64,000 nt of DNA from Pandoraea capi (GTDB lineage Bacteria; Pseudomonadota; Gammaproteobacteria; Burkholderiales; Burkholderiaceae), in the NCBI RefSeq assembly GCF_902459735.1, contig NZ_CABPRV010000012.1:1-64000 (forward strand), written 5' to 3'. Position 1 is the stretch's first letter. Each line of letters opens with the position of its first letter. A program made the position numbers and the translations under genes. Positions 34,151-43,618 of the stretch are shown in pieces. The notes under the pieces are model-generated. The model was not told the origin of the DNA. It ran no database searches and saw nothing but the letters and a program-made list of their open reading frames with translations.

Positions 34151-36529
34151 TTACAGCGCCAGCACCAGCTTCTTGCCGCAGGCGCGCGAGCAGCACGACA
34201 TCATCTTCGTGTTGGCATCGCGCTCGGCGCGTGTGAGCACCACGTCGCGGTGATCCACGTCGCCCTCCAGCACCTGCACTTCGCACGAGCCGCACAGCCC
34301 TTCTTCGCAATCGCTCTGCACGTCGATGTTCGCGGCACGCAAGGCGGTGAGCAAGGTCTGATCGGCAGGCACCATGACGGTAATGCCCGAGTCCTTCAGC
34401 GTGACTTCGAACGCCTGTTCCTTTTCGGGATCGAGCGTGCCGAGCTGCGACTGGAAGTGTTCGACCCGCAGCGTGTCGTCCGGCCAGTGCGCGCTGCACT
34501 GTGCGAGCGCATCGAGCATGCGCACCGGACCGCAGGCATAGACTTGCGTGCCGTTCTGCGGCGTGGCGAGCAGGCTCGCGTAGTCGGCGCGTCGCCCTTC
34601 GTCCTTGACCCACAGATGCAGGCGCTCGCCATGCAGCGCCTGAAGCTCGTCGAGCAGCGCCATCGTGCGACGGCTGCGACCGCTGTAGTGAATCTCGTAA
34701 TCGATGCCCAGCGCCCTGGCGCGACGCGCCATCGCGGCAATCGGCGTCACACCGATGCCACCGGCCACGAAAATCGCGCGAGGCGTCGTCTCGTCCAGAC
34801 GGAAGTGATTGCGCGGGCCACGGATGCGCAACCGGTCGCCCACGCTCACCTGCGTGTGCACCCAGTTCGAACCGCCACGGCCTTCCGGCTCGTGCAGTAC
34901 GGCAATCTCCAGCGCACCGGCGTCTGCCGGATCGCCGCAAAGCGAGTACTGGCGCGACAGACCTGTCTCACCGCATTCGATATCGATGTGCGAGCCCGGT
35001 GCCCAGCGCGGCATGGCGCGGCCGTCCGGCGCGACGAGGCGCAGCTTGACGATGCCCTCGGCGACCGGCGTCACGGCTTCGACCACGACCGGACGCGTGA
35101 CGCTGTGTCCCGACGGCTCGCCGATACGCACCGGCGACTGACGCGTGAGCACGGCAGGATCGTCACGCTCCGGATTACGCGCCGGATCCCACTCGACGAA
35201 GACGTGCTCGGGGCCACGGAACGACGTGTTCGGCACATACGTGAACGTCTGCTGCGCGAGCTTCATGTGCGGCAGACGGCGCGTGAATTCTTCGAGGAAG
35301 ATCTGCATCTCCATGCGGGCGAGGTTCTTGCCCATGCACTGATGCGAGCCGTAACCGAACGTCAGTTGATCGCTGGCGTTTTCCCGGCGGATATCGAAGA
35401 GGTCGGCGTCGGCGAAATGCCCCTCGTCATGGTTGGCGGACGACGTTACGATCAGCAGCTTCGACCCGGCGGCGATGTCGATGCCGCCGATGTTGACGTC
35501 CTTCGTCGCCAGGCGCCGCCACGCGGCGACCGAGCCGTTATGGCGCAGACATTCTTCCACCGCGTTCGGAATCAGCGAGGGGTCTTCACAGATTTCACGC
35601 CATACGTCCGGATGCGAGAGCAGCAGCTTCATCGCGTTGGCGGTCGCGTTGGCCGTCGTTTCGTGGGCGGCCACGATCCCCGCCATCATCATCGAATGGA
35701 GGTACGAATCGGTCACGACTTCCGGGTGTTCCTTCTGCTTGCGAATCCCGTATTGCATCCAGCCCGGGCCGTCCGGGTTCTGACGCATCTTGTCGAGAAT
35801 CTTGCCCGCCAGTTGCCAGAAGTTGCCCACGGCGTGCGCCACGGCGACCTGCTCCTCGGGCTTCGGACGTCCCCACGTGTTCACGGTGTGCGCAATCGAG
35901 TACTCGCGCAGCTTGTCCATGTCTTCTTCGGGCACGCCGAGGAAGTGCAGCGCCACCGTGAGAGGCACTTCCCACAGCATCTGATCGACGAGATCGGCCC
36001 GGCCGTCGTTGACGAAGCGGTCGACGTACTCACGCGCGAGCTGGCGCACCAGCGGTTCGTGATGCTTGAGATGCTCCGGCGTGAACGGCTCCATCAGCAC
36101 GCGGCGGCGCGGCATGTGCGCGGGCTCGTCTTCGTTGACCAGCGTGCGGTTCAGCGCGAAGCCGTACGAGGCGAGCACGGTGTTGGCTTCCGGCCCGGTC
36201 GGCGTGATCTTCTCGAGCGCGATCGATGGGCTGAAGGTCAGGTTGTCGCGGAAGATCGCCTTGATGTCGTCATAGCGCGTAACGACCCAGTAGCCCAGCT
36301 TCGGGCTGTAGAACACCGGCTCCTGCTCACGCGCCCAGCGCACGTATTCCGGCGGGTCTTGCTGATAGCCGTCCTCGAACGGATCGAAGTCAGCCGCGCG
36401 GGCGCTCACCGGGCAGCCATTCGGTGCTGTCTGCGCCGTCGGTGCCGTCGTTTGATGGAAGGGGCAACCGCTCGCGCCGGCAGGCGCGCCGGTCGTGGCA
36501 TTTGGGGTGGGGGAAGTCGTCTGGCTCAT
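34151..36529 (-). CDS. Self-sufficient cytochrome P450 (CYP116B-like P450-reductase fusion)
   Basis: A 792-residue soluble fusion with all electron-transfer parts in one chain. The P450 domain is about 45-460: I-helix AGIVAAHETTANA, heme ligand C398 in FGYGSHQCMGK. A phthalate-dioxygenase-reductase-like FMN/NAD(P)H domain follows at about 475-690 (RQYSLCGDP, GGIGVTPIAAM, ACGPVRML). The plant-type [2Fe-2S] domain has C741, C746, C749 and C779. The order matches P450 RhF and CYP116B1/B2/B3, which hydroxylate, dealkylate or epoxidise aromatic and thiocarbamate compounds with NADPH and O2. It is divergent from an IclR regulator, the likely controller. Native substrate unknown. Confidence 0.93.
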   Translation of the reverse strand: MSQTTSPTPNATTGAPAGASGCPFHQTTAPTAQTAPNGCPVSARAADFDPFEDGYQQDPPEYVRWAREQEPVFYSPKLGYWVVTRYDDIKAIFRDNLTFSPSIALEKITPTGPEANTVLASYGFALNRTLVNEDEPAHMPRRRVLMEPFTPEHLKHHEPLVRQLAREYVDRFVNDGRADLVDQMLWEVPLTVALHFLGVPEEDMDKLREYSIAHTVNTWGRPKPEEQVAVAHAVGNFWQLAGKILDKMRQNPDGPGWMQYGIRKQKEHPEVVTDSYLHSMMMAGIVAAHETTANATANAMKLLLSHPDVWREICEDPSLIPNAVEECLRHNGSVAAWRRLATKDVNIGGIDIAAGSKLLIVTSSANHDEGHFADADLFDIRRENASDQLTFGYGSHQCMGKNLARMEMQIFLEEFTRRLPHMKLAQQTFTYVPNTSFRGPEHVFVEWDPARNPERDDPAVLTRQSPVRIGEPSGHSVTRPVVVEAVTPVAEGIVKLRLVAPDGRAMPRWAPGSHIDIECGETGLSRQYSLCGDPADAGALEIAVLHEPEGRGGSNWVHTQVSVGDRLRIRGPRNHFRLDETTPRAIFVAGGIGVTPIAAMARRARALGIDYEIHYSGRSRRTMALLDELQALHGERLHLWVKDEGRRADYASLLATPQNGTQVYACGPVRMLDALAQCSAHWPDDTLRVEHFQSQLGTLDPEKEQAFEVTLKDSGITVMVPADQTLLTALRAANIDVQSDCEEGLCGSCEVQVLEGDVDHRDVVLTRAERDANTKMMSCCSRACGKKLVLAL

Positions 36530-36905
36530 CCGCTCGCTCTCTGAGGCTCTCTATTGCCTGTTGTCCGGGCTTTGTCGGGACTTTATCAAGGCTTTGTCAG
36601 GCTATCGTGCGTCGGCGAGTCTTGCAGGACACCACCGGACACACACAATAGATCCAGTGTAGAGGAGCGTTGCCATCCGGGCAGTGTGCATCGGGCGATG
36701 ACCGGCACAGGTACCCAAAATCGGCAGGGTTGTCTCCTCGGTTCGATGTGATACTCCGCATGCGCATGGAAGCCCGGCACGCTGACACATTCTCTGAATC
36801 TGTTAAGCGTAAATATAATACGCATAGCGTAAATTAGTGGACTGGGGTTAACCTCTAGACGGGTCGATACGAGGTAACGATGATTTGCATCTTAAAATCT
36901 CGCCG
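36530..36905. promoter_or_regulatory. Divergent control region of P450 and IclR genes
   Basis: Positions 36806-36834 hold two direct copies of AGCGTAAAT twenty bases apart, with the inverted pair GCGTA / TACGC (36807-36811, 36819-36823) and a TATAAT box (36814-36819). IclR-type regulators bind such short repeats close to their own promoter. The remainder of the region shows no gene; open frames there lack ribosome sites. Confidence 0.5.
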
Positions 36906-37820
36906 ATGACGACAAGCAAACGACCCACAGCAGGCCGCCCGCGAAGCGCGGCCGCGCTTTCCCGCACGACACACGCAACGGATGGCACCGATGCCGCCGC
37001 GCAGGATGCCATCGACGCGCCGCGTGAGCGCGGGCGCCGACAGCGCGTGCAGTCGGCCGAGACCGGCATGGTCGTGCTCAAGGGGCTGGCTCGTCTGGGC
37101 GGCCGGGCGAGCCTCACCGCGCTTGCCCTGCATGTGCAGCAGAGTCCCGCCAAGGTTCACCGCTATCTGATGAGTCTCGTGGAAGAAGGGCTCGTCGCGC
37201 AGGACGCCGACTCGCAGCAATATTTCCTCGGACTCGAAGCCATGCTCATCGGCGTGGCAGCCATGCGGCAGGCCGATCCGGTGCGGGCCGCCGAACCGGC
37301 GCTCGTGCGTCTGCGCGAGGCGTTCGACGTCACCTGTTTCATCGCCGTCATGGGCAACAAGGGGCCGACCATCGTCCGCTTCGAGGAGCCGGGTCTGCCG
37401 GTCACGATCAACGTGCGAATCGGTTCGGTGATGTCGGTGCTCTGGTCCGCCGCCGGTCGCGTCTTTCTGGGGCTGCTCGACGACCCGCAGGTGCTGGCGA
37501 TGGCGCAGAGCGAGTGGGCACATGCCACCCCGGAACATCGCGCACAACTCGATGCCAACGATCCGATCGGCACGTTGCGGGCGTCGGTGCGTGCGGTGCA
37601 GGGGGCGAGCGTGCGCGACACGAATCTCACGGGCATCAGCGCGATTGCCGCGCCGGTCTTCAATTACGACGGGCGGCTCGTGGGTGTGATCACGGCACTC
37701 GGCGCGACGGGGGGCTTCGATCCCCGCATCGACAGTCCCATCGGTCAGGCCGTGCGTCGCGAGGCGCTGGCGGCCAGTCACGCGCTGGGCTACCGGCCAC
37801 CACTGCCCGCCAGCGCCTGA
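36906..37820 (+). CDS. IclR-family transcriptional regulator
   Basis: 304 residues. After a disordered basic N-terminus of about 50 residues comes a winged HTH (TGMVVLKGLARLGGRASLTALALHVQQSPAKVHRYLMSLVEEGLV, in parts; about 55-115), then the IclR effector domain about 130-300 (AVMGNKGPTIVRFEEPG, SVLWSAAGRVFLG, SAIAAPVFNYDGRLVGVITALG). ATG 36906 is the natural start; an earlier ATG at 36885 adds little. It probably controls the divergent P450 gene in response to an aromatic or related ligand. Confidence 0.88.
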   Translation: MTTSKRPTAGRPRSAAALSRTTHATDGTDAAAQDAIDAPRERGRRQRVQSAETGMVVLKGLARLGGRASLTALALHVQQSPAKVHRYLMSLVEEGLVAQDADSQQYFLGLEAMLIGVAAMRQADPVRAAEPALVRLREAFDVTCFIAVMGNKGPTIVRFEEPGLPVTINVRIGSVMSVLWSAAGRVFLGLLDDPQVLAMAQSEWAHATPEHRAQLDANDPIGTLRASVRAVQGASVRDTNLTGISAIAAPVFNYDGRLVGVITALGATGGFDPRIDSPIGQAVRREALAASHALGYRPPLPASA

Positions 37821-38132
37821 TCTGGCGTTCCCGTCCCCCGTTCCCCGCATATCGCTTTCACGCCGCTCATCCGCGTATCTGTTCCGAAGGGCGGATGAAA
37901 TCGACGAGCCGAGACGCTCCAGAAGATGGCGGTCGCGCAAGCGGCCGCATCTCCTGCTGCGGCGCGGCTTCTGACCTGCCAAATCGGGTGCATTCCCAAG
38001 CATTTGTCACTCCTTTCGCGTAGACGCTTGTGCTATCATTTGATAATGATTCTCATTACCAAATGAGTGATTTCCGATAGCCCTGCGCAAAGCGGGGTGA
38101 ATTATCGGGAATCACGTCTGTGGAGGTCGTAA
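37821..38132. other. Intergenic region with Fur box
   Basis: About 310 bases after the IclR gene. The only clear feature is the Fur box at 38042-38060; the rest shows no gene. Confidence 0.5.
38042..38060 (+). promoter_or_regulatory. Fur box
   Basis: GATAATGATTCTCATTACC matches the 19-bp Fur consensus at all but a few positions (central bases and the last T). It lies about 75-90 bases upstream of the next gene in an A+T-rich promoter-like stretch, so the gene at 38133 should be derepressed under iron limitation. Confidence 0.8.
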
Positions 38133-39050
38133 TTGTTGATGTTGAAACGAACGGTCGAATCGACACCGCGCGTCGCATCGATTCCGACACCTTCCATGAC
38201 TTACGTGCCGCTCGGGCAGTTCGGACAGGGCGACCGGAAGCTCACGGGTGGCGCGCAAAAGCGTGCGCTGGCGAGCAGCGATGTCGAGGCGCTCGGGCAT
38301 GCGGGGGACACCGGCGCGCAGGCGCGCACAGCGGCCGCTTCCTCGCCGCAATGCGGCAGTGATGAGCTATGGTTGTGGCGTTTTCTGCTCGCGGGGCGTC
38401 CCTTCGGGGCGACGGGGGCGGCAGCGGGCGGGCCGGACGACGGCGCGACGTGGCTATCGGCGGCCGAGCACTCGCTCGCGCGTCGTCTGCCGCGCACGCA
38501 GATGCGCCACCGCTTCTTGTCTGAGCGCATTGCCCTTCGCTGGATCTTCGGCCGCTGGTTCCGGTGTACGCCGGCGCAGGCGCCGGTGCCGGTGGCGACA
38601 CCCGGGGTGTCGTCGCTGGAATGCGACGGTCCGCACGGCAAGGTCTGGATCGATATGGCGCACGCCGGGCTGTGGCTCTTTGTGGCGATGGGGCAGGGGC
38701 CGGTGGCGCTGGCCGCTCATGCGCCGACGCCCGTGGGGGGCGAGGATGCCGTCTCCGCTGCATCCGCCGTCTCCGTGATCGCGCAGGCGGGGGCGTCGGC
38801 CGCGGCGCTCGATCCCTTTGCGGTGGCGCGCGACGCCGCGCATCGTGCCTGTCTGGCGCGCCTGGCGGGGGAGGGCGAGGCGTTGGCGTCCGGCGCCGAC
38901 ATTCCGCTGCTGGCGCATCCTTACGTGAGCGTGCCGTACGCCGGCAGCACACGCTATCTCTACGACATGTCGGTCAGTTCGCGACTGACGGTGGTGGCCG
39001 CGCGCGACAGCATCGTGCATCGGATGCGGGCATTCGGTTGGCAGAACTGA
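38133..39050 (+). CDS. Degenerate 4'-phosphopantetheinyl transferase-like protein, Fur-regulated
   Basis: 305 residues. The middle resembles Sfp-type phosphopantetheinyl transferases: ELWLWRFLLAG at the start of the fold, then LSAAEHSLARRLPRTQMRHRFLSERIALRWIFG (in parts), and HGKVWIDMAHAGLWLFVAMGQGPVAL. Family enzymes read GKP...SLSHSG...GVDIE; here the Ser is Ala and the metal-binding Asp/Glu stretch reads ALAAHA, so catalysis is doubtful. The start is TTG 38133, five bases after GGAGGT; ATG 38139 is the alternative. A Fur box upstream suggests a siderophore-related role, but no siderophore synthase is nearby. It might be an altered enzyme, a scaffold or a decaying gene. Confidence 0.5.
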   Translation: MLMLKRTVESTPRVASIPTPSMTYVPLGQFGQGDRKLTGGAQKRALASSDVEALGHAGDTGAQARTAAASSPQCGSDELWLWRFLLAGRPFGATGAAAGGPDDGATWLSAAEHSLARRLPRTQMRHRFLSERIALRWIFGRWFRCTPAQAPVPVATPGVSSLECDGPHGKVWIDMAHAGLWLFVAMGQGPVALAAHAPTPVGGEDAVSAASAVSVIAQAGASAAALDPFAVARDAAHRACLARLAGEGEALASGADIPLLAHPYVSVPYAGSTRYLYDMSVSSRLTVVAARDSIVHRMRAFGWQN

Positions 39051-39180
39051 CGTTCGCTTTCCGTATTTATGGCCGCGCATATATCGATATGCTGCGGCGC
39101 AAAGGCAGGGGTCCTGAATTTGCGATATTCTGGCCGGCTGTTTGACCGGTCGTTTCGCCATTCGCCTGACGATCGTCTCG

Positions 39181-39208
39181 CTATCCGCTATCCGCTATCC
39201 GCTATCCG
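39181..39208 (+). repeat. Four tandem copies of a 7-bp unit (CTATCCG)
   Basis: CTATCCG is repeated four times without interruption, ending 26 bases before the start codon of the peptide-binding protein gene. Copy-number slippage here would change leader length or promoter spacing, not the reading frame from ATG 39235. Confidence 0.8.
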
Positions 39209-39234
39209 TCATCGACTTCCTGGAGAAGAAGCTC

Positions 39235-40830
39235 ATGCACCGTCGCTCGCTCGCCGTCGTTCTCACCGCCCTTGCCCTGCCGCTGGTGCCGCTCGCGGCG
39301 CAAGCCAAGCCACTCACCGTCTGTACGGAAGCCAGCCCGGAAGGCTTCGACGTCGTGCGCTACAACTCGCTCACCACGACCAATGCGTCTGCGGATCCGG
39401 TGTTCAACCGTCTGGTCGAATTCGATGCCGCGCAGGCGAAGGTCGTGCCGAGTCTGGCGACGAAGTGGGAAGTCAGCCCCGATGGTCTGACCTACACGTT
39501 CACGCTGCGCCCGAACGTGAGCTTCCACAGCAACGACCTCTTCAAGCCCACGCGCGCGTTCAACGCCGACGATGTGGTCTTCACCTTCGATCGCATGCTC
39601 GACGACAACGCGCCGTGGCACAAGCTCACGCCGTCGGGCTTCCCGCATGCGCAGTCGCTCTCGCTGGGCAAGCTGATCAAGTCGGTGCAGAAGGTCGACG
39701 ACAACACGGTGCGCTTTACGCTCTCCGAGCCGGACGCCGTATTCCTGTCGATGCTGTCGATGGGCTTCGCGTCGATCTATTCGGCCGAGTACGCCGACAA
39801 GCTCGTCGCTGCGAACAAGACGGACGAACTCAATGCGCGTCCGATCGGCACCGGGCCGTTCGTTTTCCGCAGCTATCAGAAGGACAGCGTGGTCCGCTTC
39901 GACGCGAACAAGGCGTACTTCGGCGGCGCACCGGCGTCCGAGCGTCTCATCTACACGATCGTGCCGGACGCCGCCGTGCGTGCGCAGAAGGTCAAGGTCG
40001 GCGAATGCCAGATCGCGCTCTCGCCCAAGCCGCTCGACGTGCAGGCCGCGCGTAGCGACAAGGCGCTCAAGGTGGTCGAGACGCCCGCGTTCATGACGGC
40101 GTTCGTCGCCATCAACACGCAGCACAAGCCTTTGAGCGACGTGCGTGTGCGTCAGGCGCTGAACCTCGCGTTCGACAAGCCGAGCTACGTCAAGCAAGTG
40201 TTCGAGGGCACGGCTACGCCGGCCGTCAACGTGTACCCGCCGAACACGTGGAGCTATGCGAAGAACGTCGCCGACTATCCGCACGACATCGCGAAGGCGA
40301 AGAAGCTGCTCGCCGACGCGGGTTTCCCGCAAGGCTTCGAGACGACGATCTGGACGCGTCCGGCAGGCAGTCTGCTCAACCCGAACCCGCGTGTGGGCGC
40401 CGAAATGCTGCAAAGCGATCTGGCAAAGATCGGCGTGAAGGCACAGATCAAGACGGTGGAATGGGGCGAACTGATCCGTCGCGGCAAGGCGGGTGAGCAT
40501 GACCTGCTGTTCATGGGCTGGTCGGGCGATAACGGCGATCCGGACAACTTCCTCACGCCGCAATTCAGCTGCGCGGCGGTGACGTCGGGCACGAACTTCG
40601 CGCGCTTTTGCGACGCCAATCTCGACAAGCTGATCAGTGACGGCAAGCGCACGCACGACGTCGCCGCGCGCACCGCGAAGTATCAGGCCGCGCAGAAGAC
40701 CATCAAGGACGATGCGTTGTGGATTCCGCTCGCACACCCGGTCGCGTCGGTGATCACGCGCGCGGATGTGTCGGGCTATCGGGTGAGCCCGTTCGGTCGT
40801 CAGGACTTCTCGGCCGTGAAGGTCAAGTAA
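39235..40830 (+). CDS. ABC transporter substrate-binding protein, peptide/DppA family
   Basis: 531 residues: Sec signal peptide (MHRRSLAVVLTALALPLVPLAAQA), then a family-5 solute-binding fold beginning KPLTVCTEASPEGFDVVRYNS and including TKWEVSPDGLTYTFTLRPNVSFH-type sequence (in parts) and IKTVEWGELIRRGKAGEHDLLFMGWSGDNGDPDNF (in parts). This is the DppA group, which bind di- or oligopeptides or glutathione in the periplasm. No permease or ATPase gene is adjacent, so it is an orphan binding protein that must work with a transporter elsewhere. ATG 39235 follows GGAGAAG. Confidence 0.9.
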   Translation: MHRRSLAVVLTALALPLVPLAAQAKPLTVCTEASPEGFDVVRYNSLTTTNASADPVFNRLVEFDAAQAKVVPSLATKWEVSPDGLTYTFTLRPNVSFHSNDLFKPTRAFNADDVVFTFDRMLDDNAPWHKLTPSGFPHAQSLSLGKLIKSVQKVDDNTVRFTLSEPDAVFLSMLSMGFASIYSAEYADKLVAANKTDELNARPIGTGPFVFRSYQKDSVVRFDANKAYFGGAPASERLIYTIVPDAAVRAQKVKVGECQIALSPKPLDVQAARSDKALKVVETPAFMTAFVAINTQHKPLSDVRVRQALNLAFDKPSYVKQVFEGTATPAVNVYPPNTWSYAKNVADYPHDIAKAKKLLADAGFPQGFETTIWTRPAGSLLNPNPRVGAEMLQSDLAKIGVKAQIKTVEWGELIRRGKAGEHDLLFMGWSGDNGDPDNFLTPQFSCAAVTSGTNFARFCDANLDKLISDGKRTHDVAARTAKYQAAQKTIKDDALWIPLAHPVASVITRADVSGYRVSPFGRQDFSAVKVK

Positions 40831-40946
40831 GGTGCAGGTCGGGGGCGAGTCGGCGCTCACGCCGGCAGCGAAGCCTCGGCCGCTCGTGTCCTTAACGAAA
40901 AAAAGCCATGCATGGCTTTTTTGCTGGCGACCGGATGTGTGGAACG

Positions 40947-41837
40947 TCAGGCGTCCGGTGCGCTCTCGGCTTCGCCGATACGGAAGACTTGCGACAGATC
41001 CCAGTCCGCCATGCCGCGATCGGCGGCGTCCTTCAGCAGACGGCGCACTTCGGGCAGCACACGCTGCACCGTGGCGCTCGTATGCGCCAGCTCGGCAATC
41101 GCGTCGAGATCCTTGAGAATCACACGCACGGTGCCCGTGGCGAAGTCGGGCGGCGTAACCATGCGCGGCCACAGCGTCTGCATCAGCACGGAGTCGGCCC
41201 AGCCGCCTTGCAGTGCCGACGGCACGGCCGCCGTGTCGATGCCGCTGCGCTTGGCCAGCACGAAGGCCTCGGCCAGTCCGGCGAGCGTCGTCGCGACGAT
41301 GGCCTGATTGGCGAGCTTCGTCGTCTGGCCGGCGCCGATGTCGCCCATGCGCGTGACTCGCGACGAGAACGCGCGCAGCACCGGTGTGACGGCTTCGATG
41401 GCGTCGGCGGGGCCGCCCGCCATGATCGCCAGCGTGCCCGCTTCGGCGCCGCCCGTGCCGCCCGATACCGGGGCGTCGATCCAGACGCTGCCGGTGCTCT
41501 CGTGCCAGCGCCTGGCCAGGTTGCGCGTGAGGGCGGGGGAGAGCGTCGAATGATCGACGATGAAGCGCGGCGGCGTGGCGGCGTGCACGAGTCCGTGCTC
41601 ACCGAACACGACGTCCTCGACGGCCTTGCCGTCGCCCAGACACAACAACGCGATATCGACGCATTCGCCAAGCGCCTGCGGGGTCACGCAGGCGATGGCG
41701 CCGGCATCGAGCAGGGCGGCGAGTTTCGCGGTGGAACGGTTCCAGACGGCGACGTCGTGGCCGGCAGCCAGCAGGCGCCGCGTCATCGGTTCGCCCATGC
41801 GGCCAATGCCGCAAAAGCCTACGCGTGGGGTAGTCAT
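40947..41837 (-). CDS. NAD(P)-dependent beta-hydroxyacid dehydrogenase (HIBADH / GarR family)
   Basis: 296 residues. N-terminal Rossmann motif VGFCGIGRMGEPMTRRL, the family box DAPVSGGTGGAEAGTLAIMAGG, and the catalytic Lys in GAGQTTKLANQAI. Family members oxidise 3-hydroxyisobutyrate or reduce tartronate semialdehyde. ATG 41837 overlaps the stop codon of the upstream dehydratase gene by one base (TGATG), so translation is coupled; the longer frame to 41891 is not needed. It is the last gene of the four-gene operon and probably acts on the product chain of the dehydratase. Confidence 0.85.
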   Translation of the reverse strand: MTTPRVGFCGIGRMGEPMTRRLLAAGHDVAVWNRSTAKLAALLDAGAIACVTPQALGECVDIALLCLGDGKAVEDVVFGEHGLVHAATPPRFIVDHSTLSPALTRNLARRWHESTGSVWIDAPVSGGTGGAEAGTLAIMAGGPADAIEAVTPVLRAFSSRVTRMGDIGAGQTTKLANQAIVATTLAGLAEAFVLAKRSGIDTAAVPSALQGGWADSVLMQTLWPRMVTPPDFATGTVRVILKDLDAIAELAHTSATVQRVLPEVRRLLKDAADRGMADWDLSQVFRIGEAESAPDA

Positions 41838-43579
41838 CAATTCGGGTCCTCGTGGGTTGGCGTCTCCCCGATGGAGGCTTCGTAGGGCCATGGCACGGCC
41901 CCCGAGTGCGTGACCGCGCCCAGCTTGGCCGGCCGCACAAGCGCTTCGTACTTTTCCAGTACGCCGCCCAGACGACCGCGCACGAACGGTTTGGCCTCGG
42001 CGGCCCGCGCGGCGAGTTCCTCGTCGGAGAGTTCGACGTCGAGCTTACCCTTGATTGCGTCGATGTGGATGGTATCTCCGTCTCGAATCAAGCGAATCGG
42101 TCCGCCGGCCGCGGCTTCGGGGCCGACGTAACCGATGCACATGCCGCGCGTCGCGCCTGAGAAGCGACCGTCTGTGAGCAATGCGACCTTCTCGCCCATG
42201 CCCTGCCCGTAGATGGCCGCAGTCACGCTCAGCATTTCGCGCATGCCCGGGCCGCCTTTGGGACCCTCATTGCGAATCACGAGCACGTCGCCTTCACGGT
42301 AGGTCTGTGCCGACACCACGGCCATGCAGTCTTCCTCGGTCTCGAACACGCGGGCCTTGCCCGTGAACTTCAGTTGCTTGAGACCGGCGGTCTTGAGTGC
42401 TGCGCCGTCCGGCGCGAGGTTGCCGCGCAGCACGACCAGCCCCGCGTTGGGCGAGAGCGGTTCGGTGTGCGGCTTGACGACACGGCCGTCCGGACCGGGG
42501 AAGGCGCGCAACGCCGTTTCCAGCGTTTCGCCGGTCTGCGTGAGTGTGTCGCCGTGGATGTGGCCGCCCGCCAGCAGCGCGTTGAGGACGGCCGGTACAC
42601 CGCCGACATGGTGCAGATCGACGGCAAGATAACGTCCGCCCGGTTGCATGTCGCCGATGAGCGGCGTGCGGGCGAGCACTTCGGAGACGTCGTCGAGCGT
42701 GAACTCGATGCCTGCCTCGTGGGCAATCGCCGGGATGTGCAGCATGGCGTTGGTCGAGCCACCGGTAGCGGCCACGGCGGCGCAGGCGTTCTCCAGACTC
42801 TTGCGCGTGACGAGATCACGCGGCAGCGGACCGCCGTTGCGCAGGGCACGCATCACGTTCTCGCCCGCCCGACGCGCAATCGCGATCCTTTCGCTGTACA
42901 CCGCCGGCACCATGGCCGAGCCCAGCGGCGCGAGGCCGAGCACTTCTGCGACCATCGCCATCGTGTTCGCCGTGAACTGGCCGGGACACGAGCCCGCCGT
43001 GGGCGTGCAGCGCTTTTCAATGCCGCGCAGCGTCTCGGCGGACATGTCGCCGCGTTGCGCCGTGCCGACCGCTTCGATGGCGGTGAGGATCGTGGCCTGC
43101 GAGCCGTCCGGGGCCACGCCCGGCAGCATCGCACCGCCAAACAGGAAGACGCCGGGAACGTTCACGCGCACCATGCCCATCAGAATGCCGGGCAGCGTCT
43201 TGTCGCAACCGGCGACACCGACGAGGGCGTCGTAGCAATGGGCGCGCACGAACAGCTCGACGCTGTCGGCGATCGTCTCGCGCGAGACCAGCGAGAAGCG
43301 CATGCCCGAGTGATTCATCGACGTGCCGTCCGAGACCGAGATCGCCGAGCCGCGAATCGGCACGCCGCCGCCGGCCGCGACACCCAGCCGGACGTTGTCC
43401 GAGATCTGGTTGAGCGACATGGAGCAGGGCGTGTTCTCGCCGAACGTGTCGACGATGGCGACGAACGGTTTGTCGATGGCGGCGTCGTCGAGGCCGGTGG
43501 CGCGCAGGAAGGCGCGGTGCGGCGTGCGAGTGATGCCTTCGGTGACCGTGCGGGAGCGGTGTTTGTGCAGATCAGTCAT
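41837..43579 (-). CDS. IlvD/Edd-family dehydratase
   Basis: A 580-residue Fe-S dehydratase with the family landmarks: C52 (NTPCSMSLN), C125-D-K127 ([11 protein letters not shown], Lys usually carbamylated), a third Cys in [14 protein letters not shown], and [13 protein letters not shown]. The three cysteines fit a [2Fe-2S]-type enzyme. The family removes water from dihydroxy acids (valine/isoleucine synthesis) or from sugar acids such as arabinonate, xylonate or gluconate. Its operon (importer, SDR, hydroxyacid dehydrogenase) argues for catabolism of a sugar acid, not branched-chain amino acid synthesis. Specificity cannot be told from sequence alone. Confidence 0.88.
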   Translation of the reverse strand: MTDLHKHRSRTVTEGITRTPHRAFLRATGLDDAAIDKPFVAIVDTFGENTPCSMSLNQISDNVRLGVAAGGGVPIRGSAISVSDGTSMNHSGMRFSLVSRETIADSVELFVRAHCYDALVGVAGCDKTLPGILMGMVRVNVPGVFLFGGAMLPGVAPDGSQATILTAIEAVGTAQRGDMSAETLRGIEKRCTPTAGSCPGQFTANTMAMVAEVLGLAPLGSAMVPAVYSERIAIARRAGENVMRALRNGGPLPRDLVTRKSLENACAAVAATGGSTNAMLHIPAIAHEAGIEFTLDDVSEVLARTPLIGDMQPGGRYLAVDLHHVGGVPAVLNALLAGGHIHGDTLTQTGETLETALRAFPGPDGRVVKPHTEPLSPNAGLVVLRGNLAPDGAALKTAGLKQLKFTGKARVFETEEDCMAVVSAQTYREGDVLVIRNEGPKGGPGMREMLSVTAAIYGQGMGEKVALLTDGRFSGATRGMCIGYVGPEAAAGGPIRLIRDGDTIHIDAIKGKLDVELSDEELAARAAEAKPFVRGRLGGVLEKYEALVRPAKLGAVTHSGAVPWPYEASIGETPTHEDPN

Positions 43580-43618
43580 GGGGGGCTTCCTTTGATGTTC
43601 TTGTACGGACTCGCGGAC

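Noticed and set aside
33323-36544. 1073-codon open frame on the plus strand
   Set aside because: It is antisense to the P450 gene and the end of the Bcr/CflA gene, Arg/His-rich with no domain; a product of high-GC codon bias.
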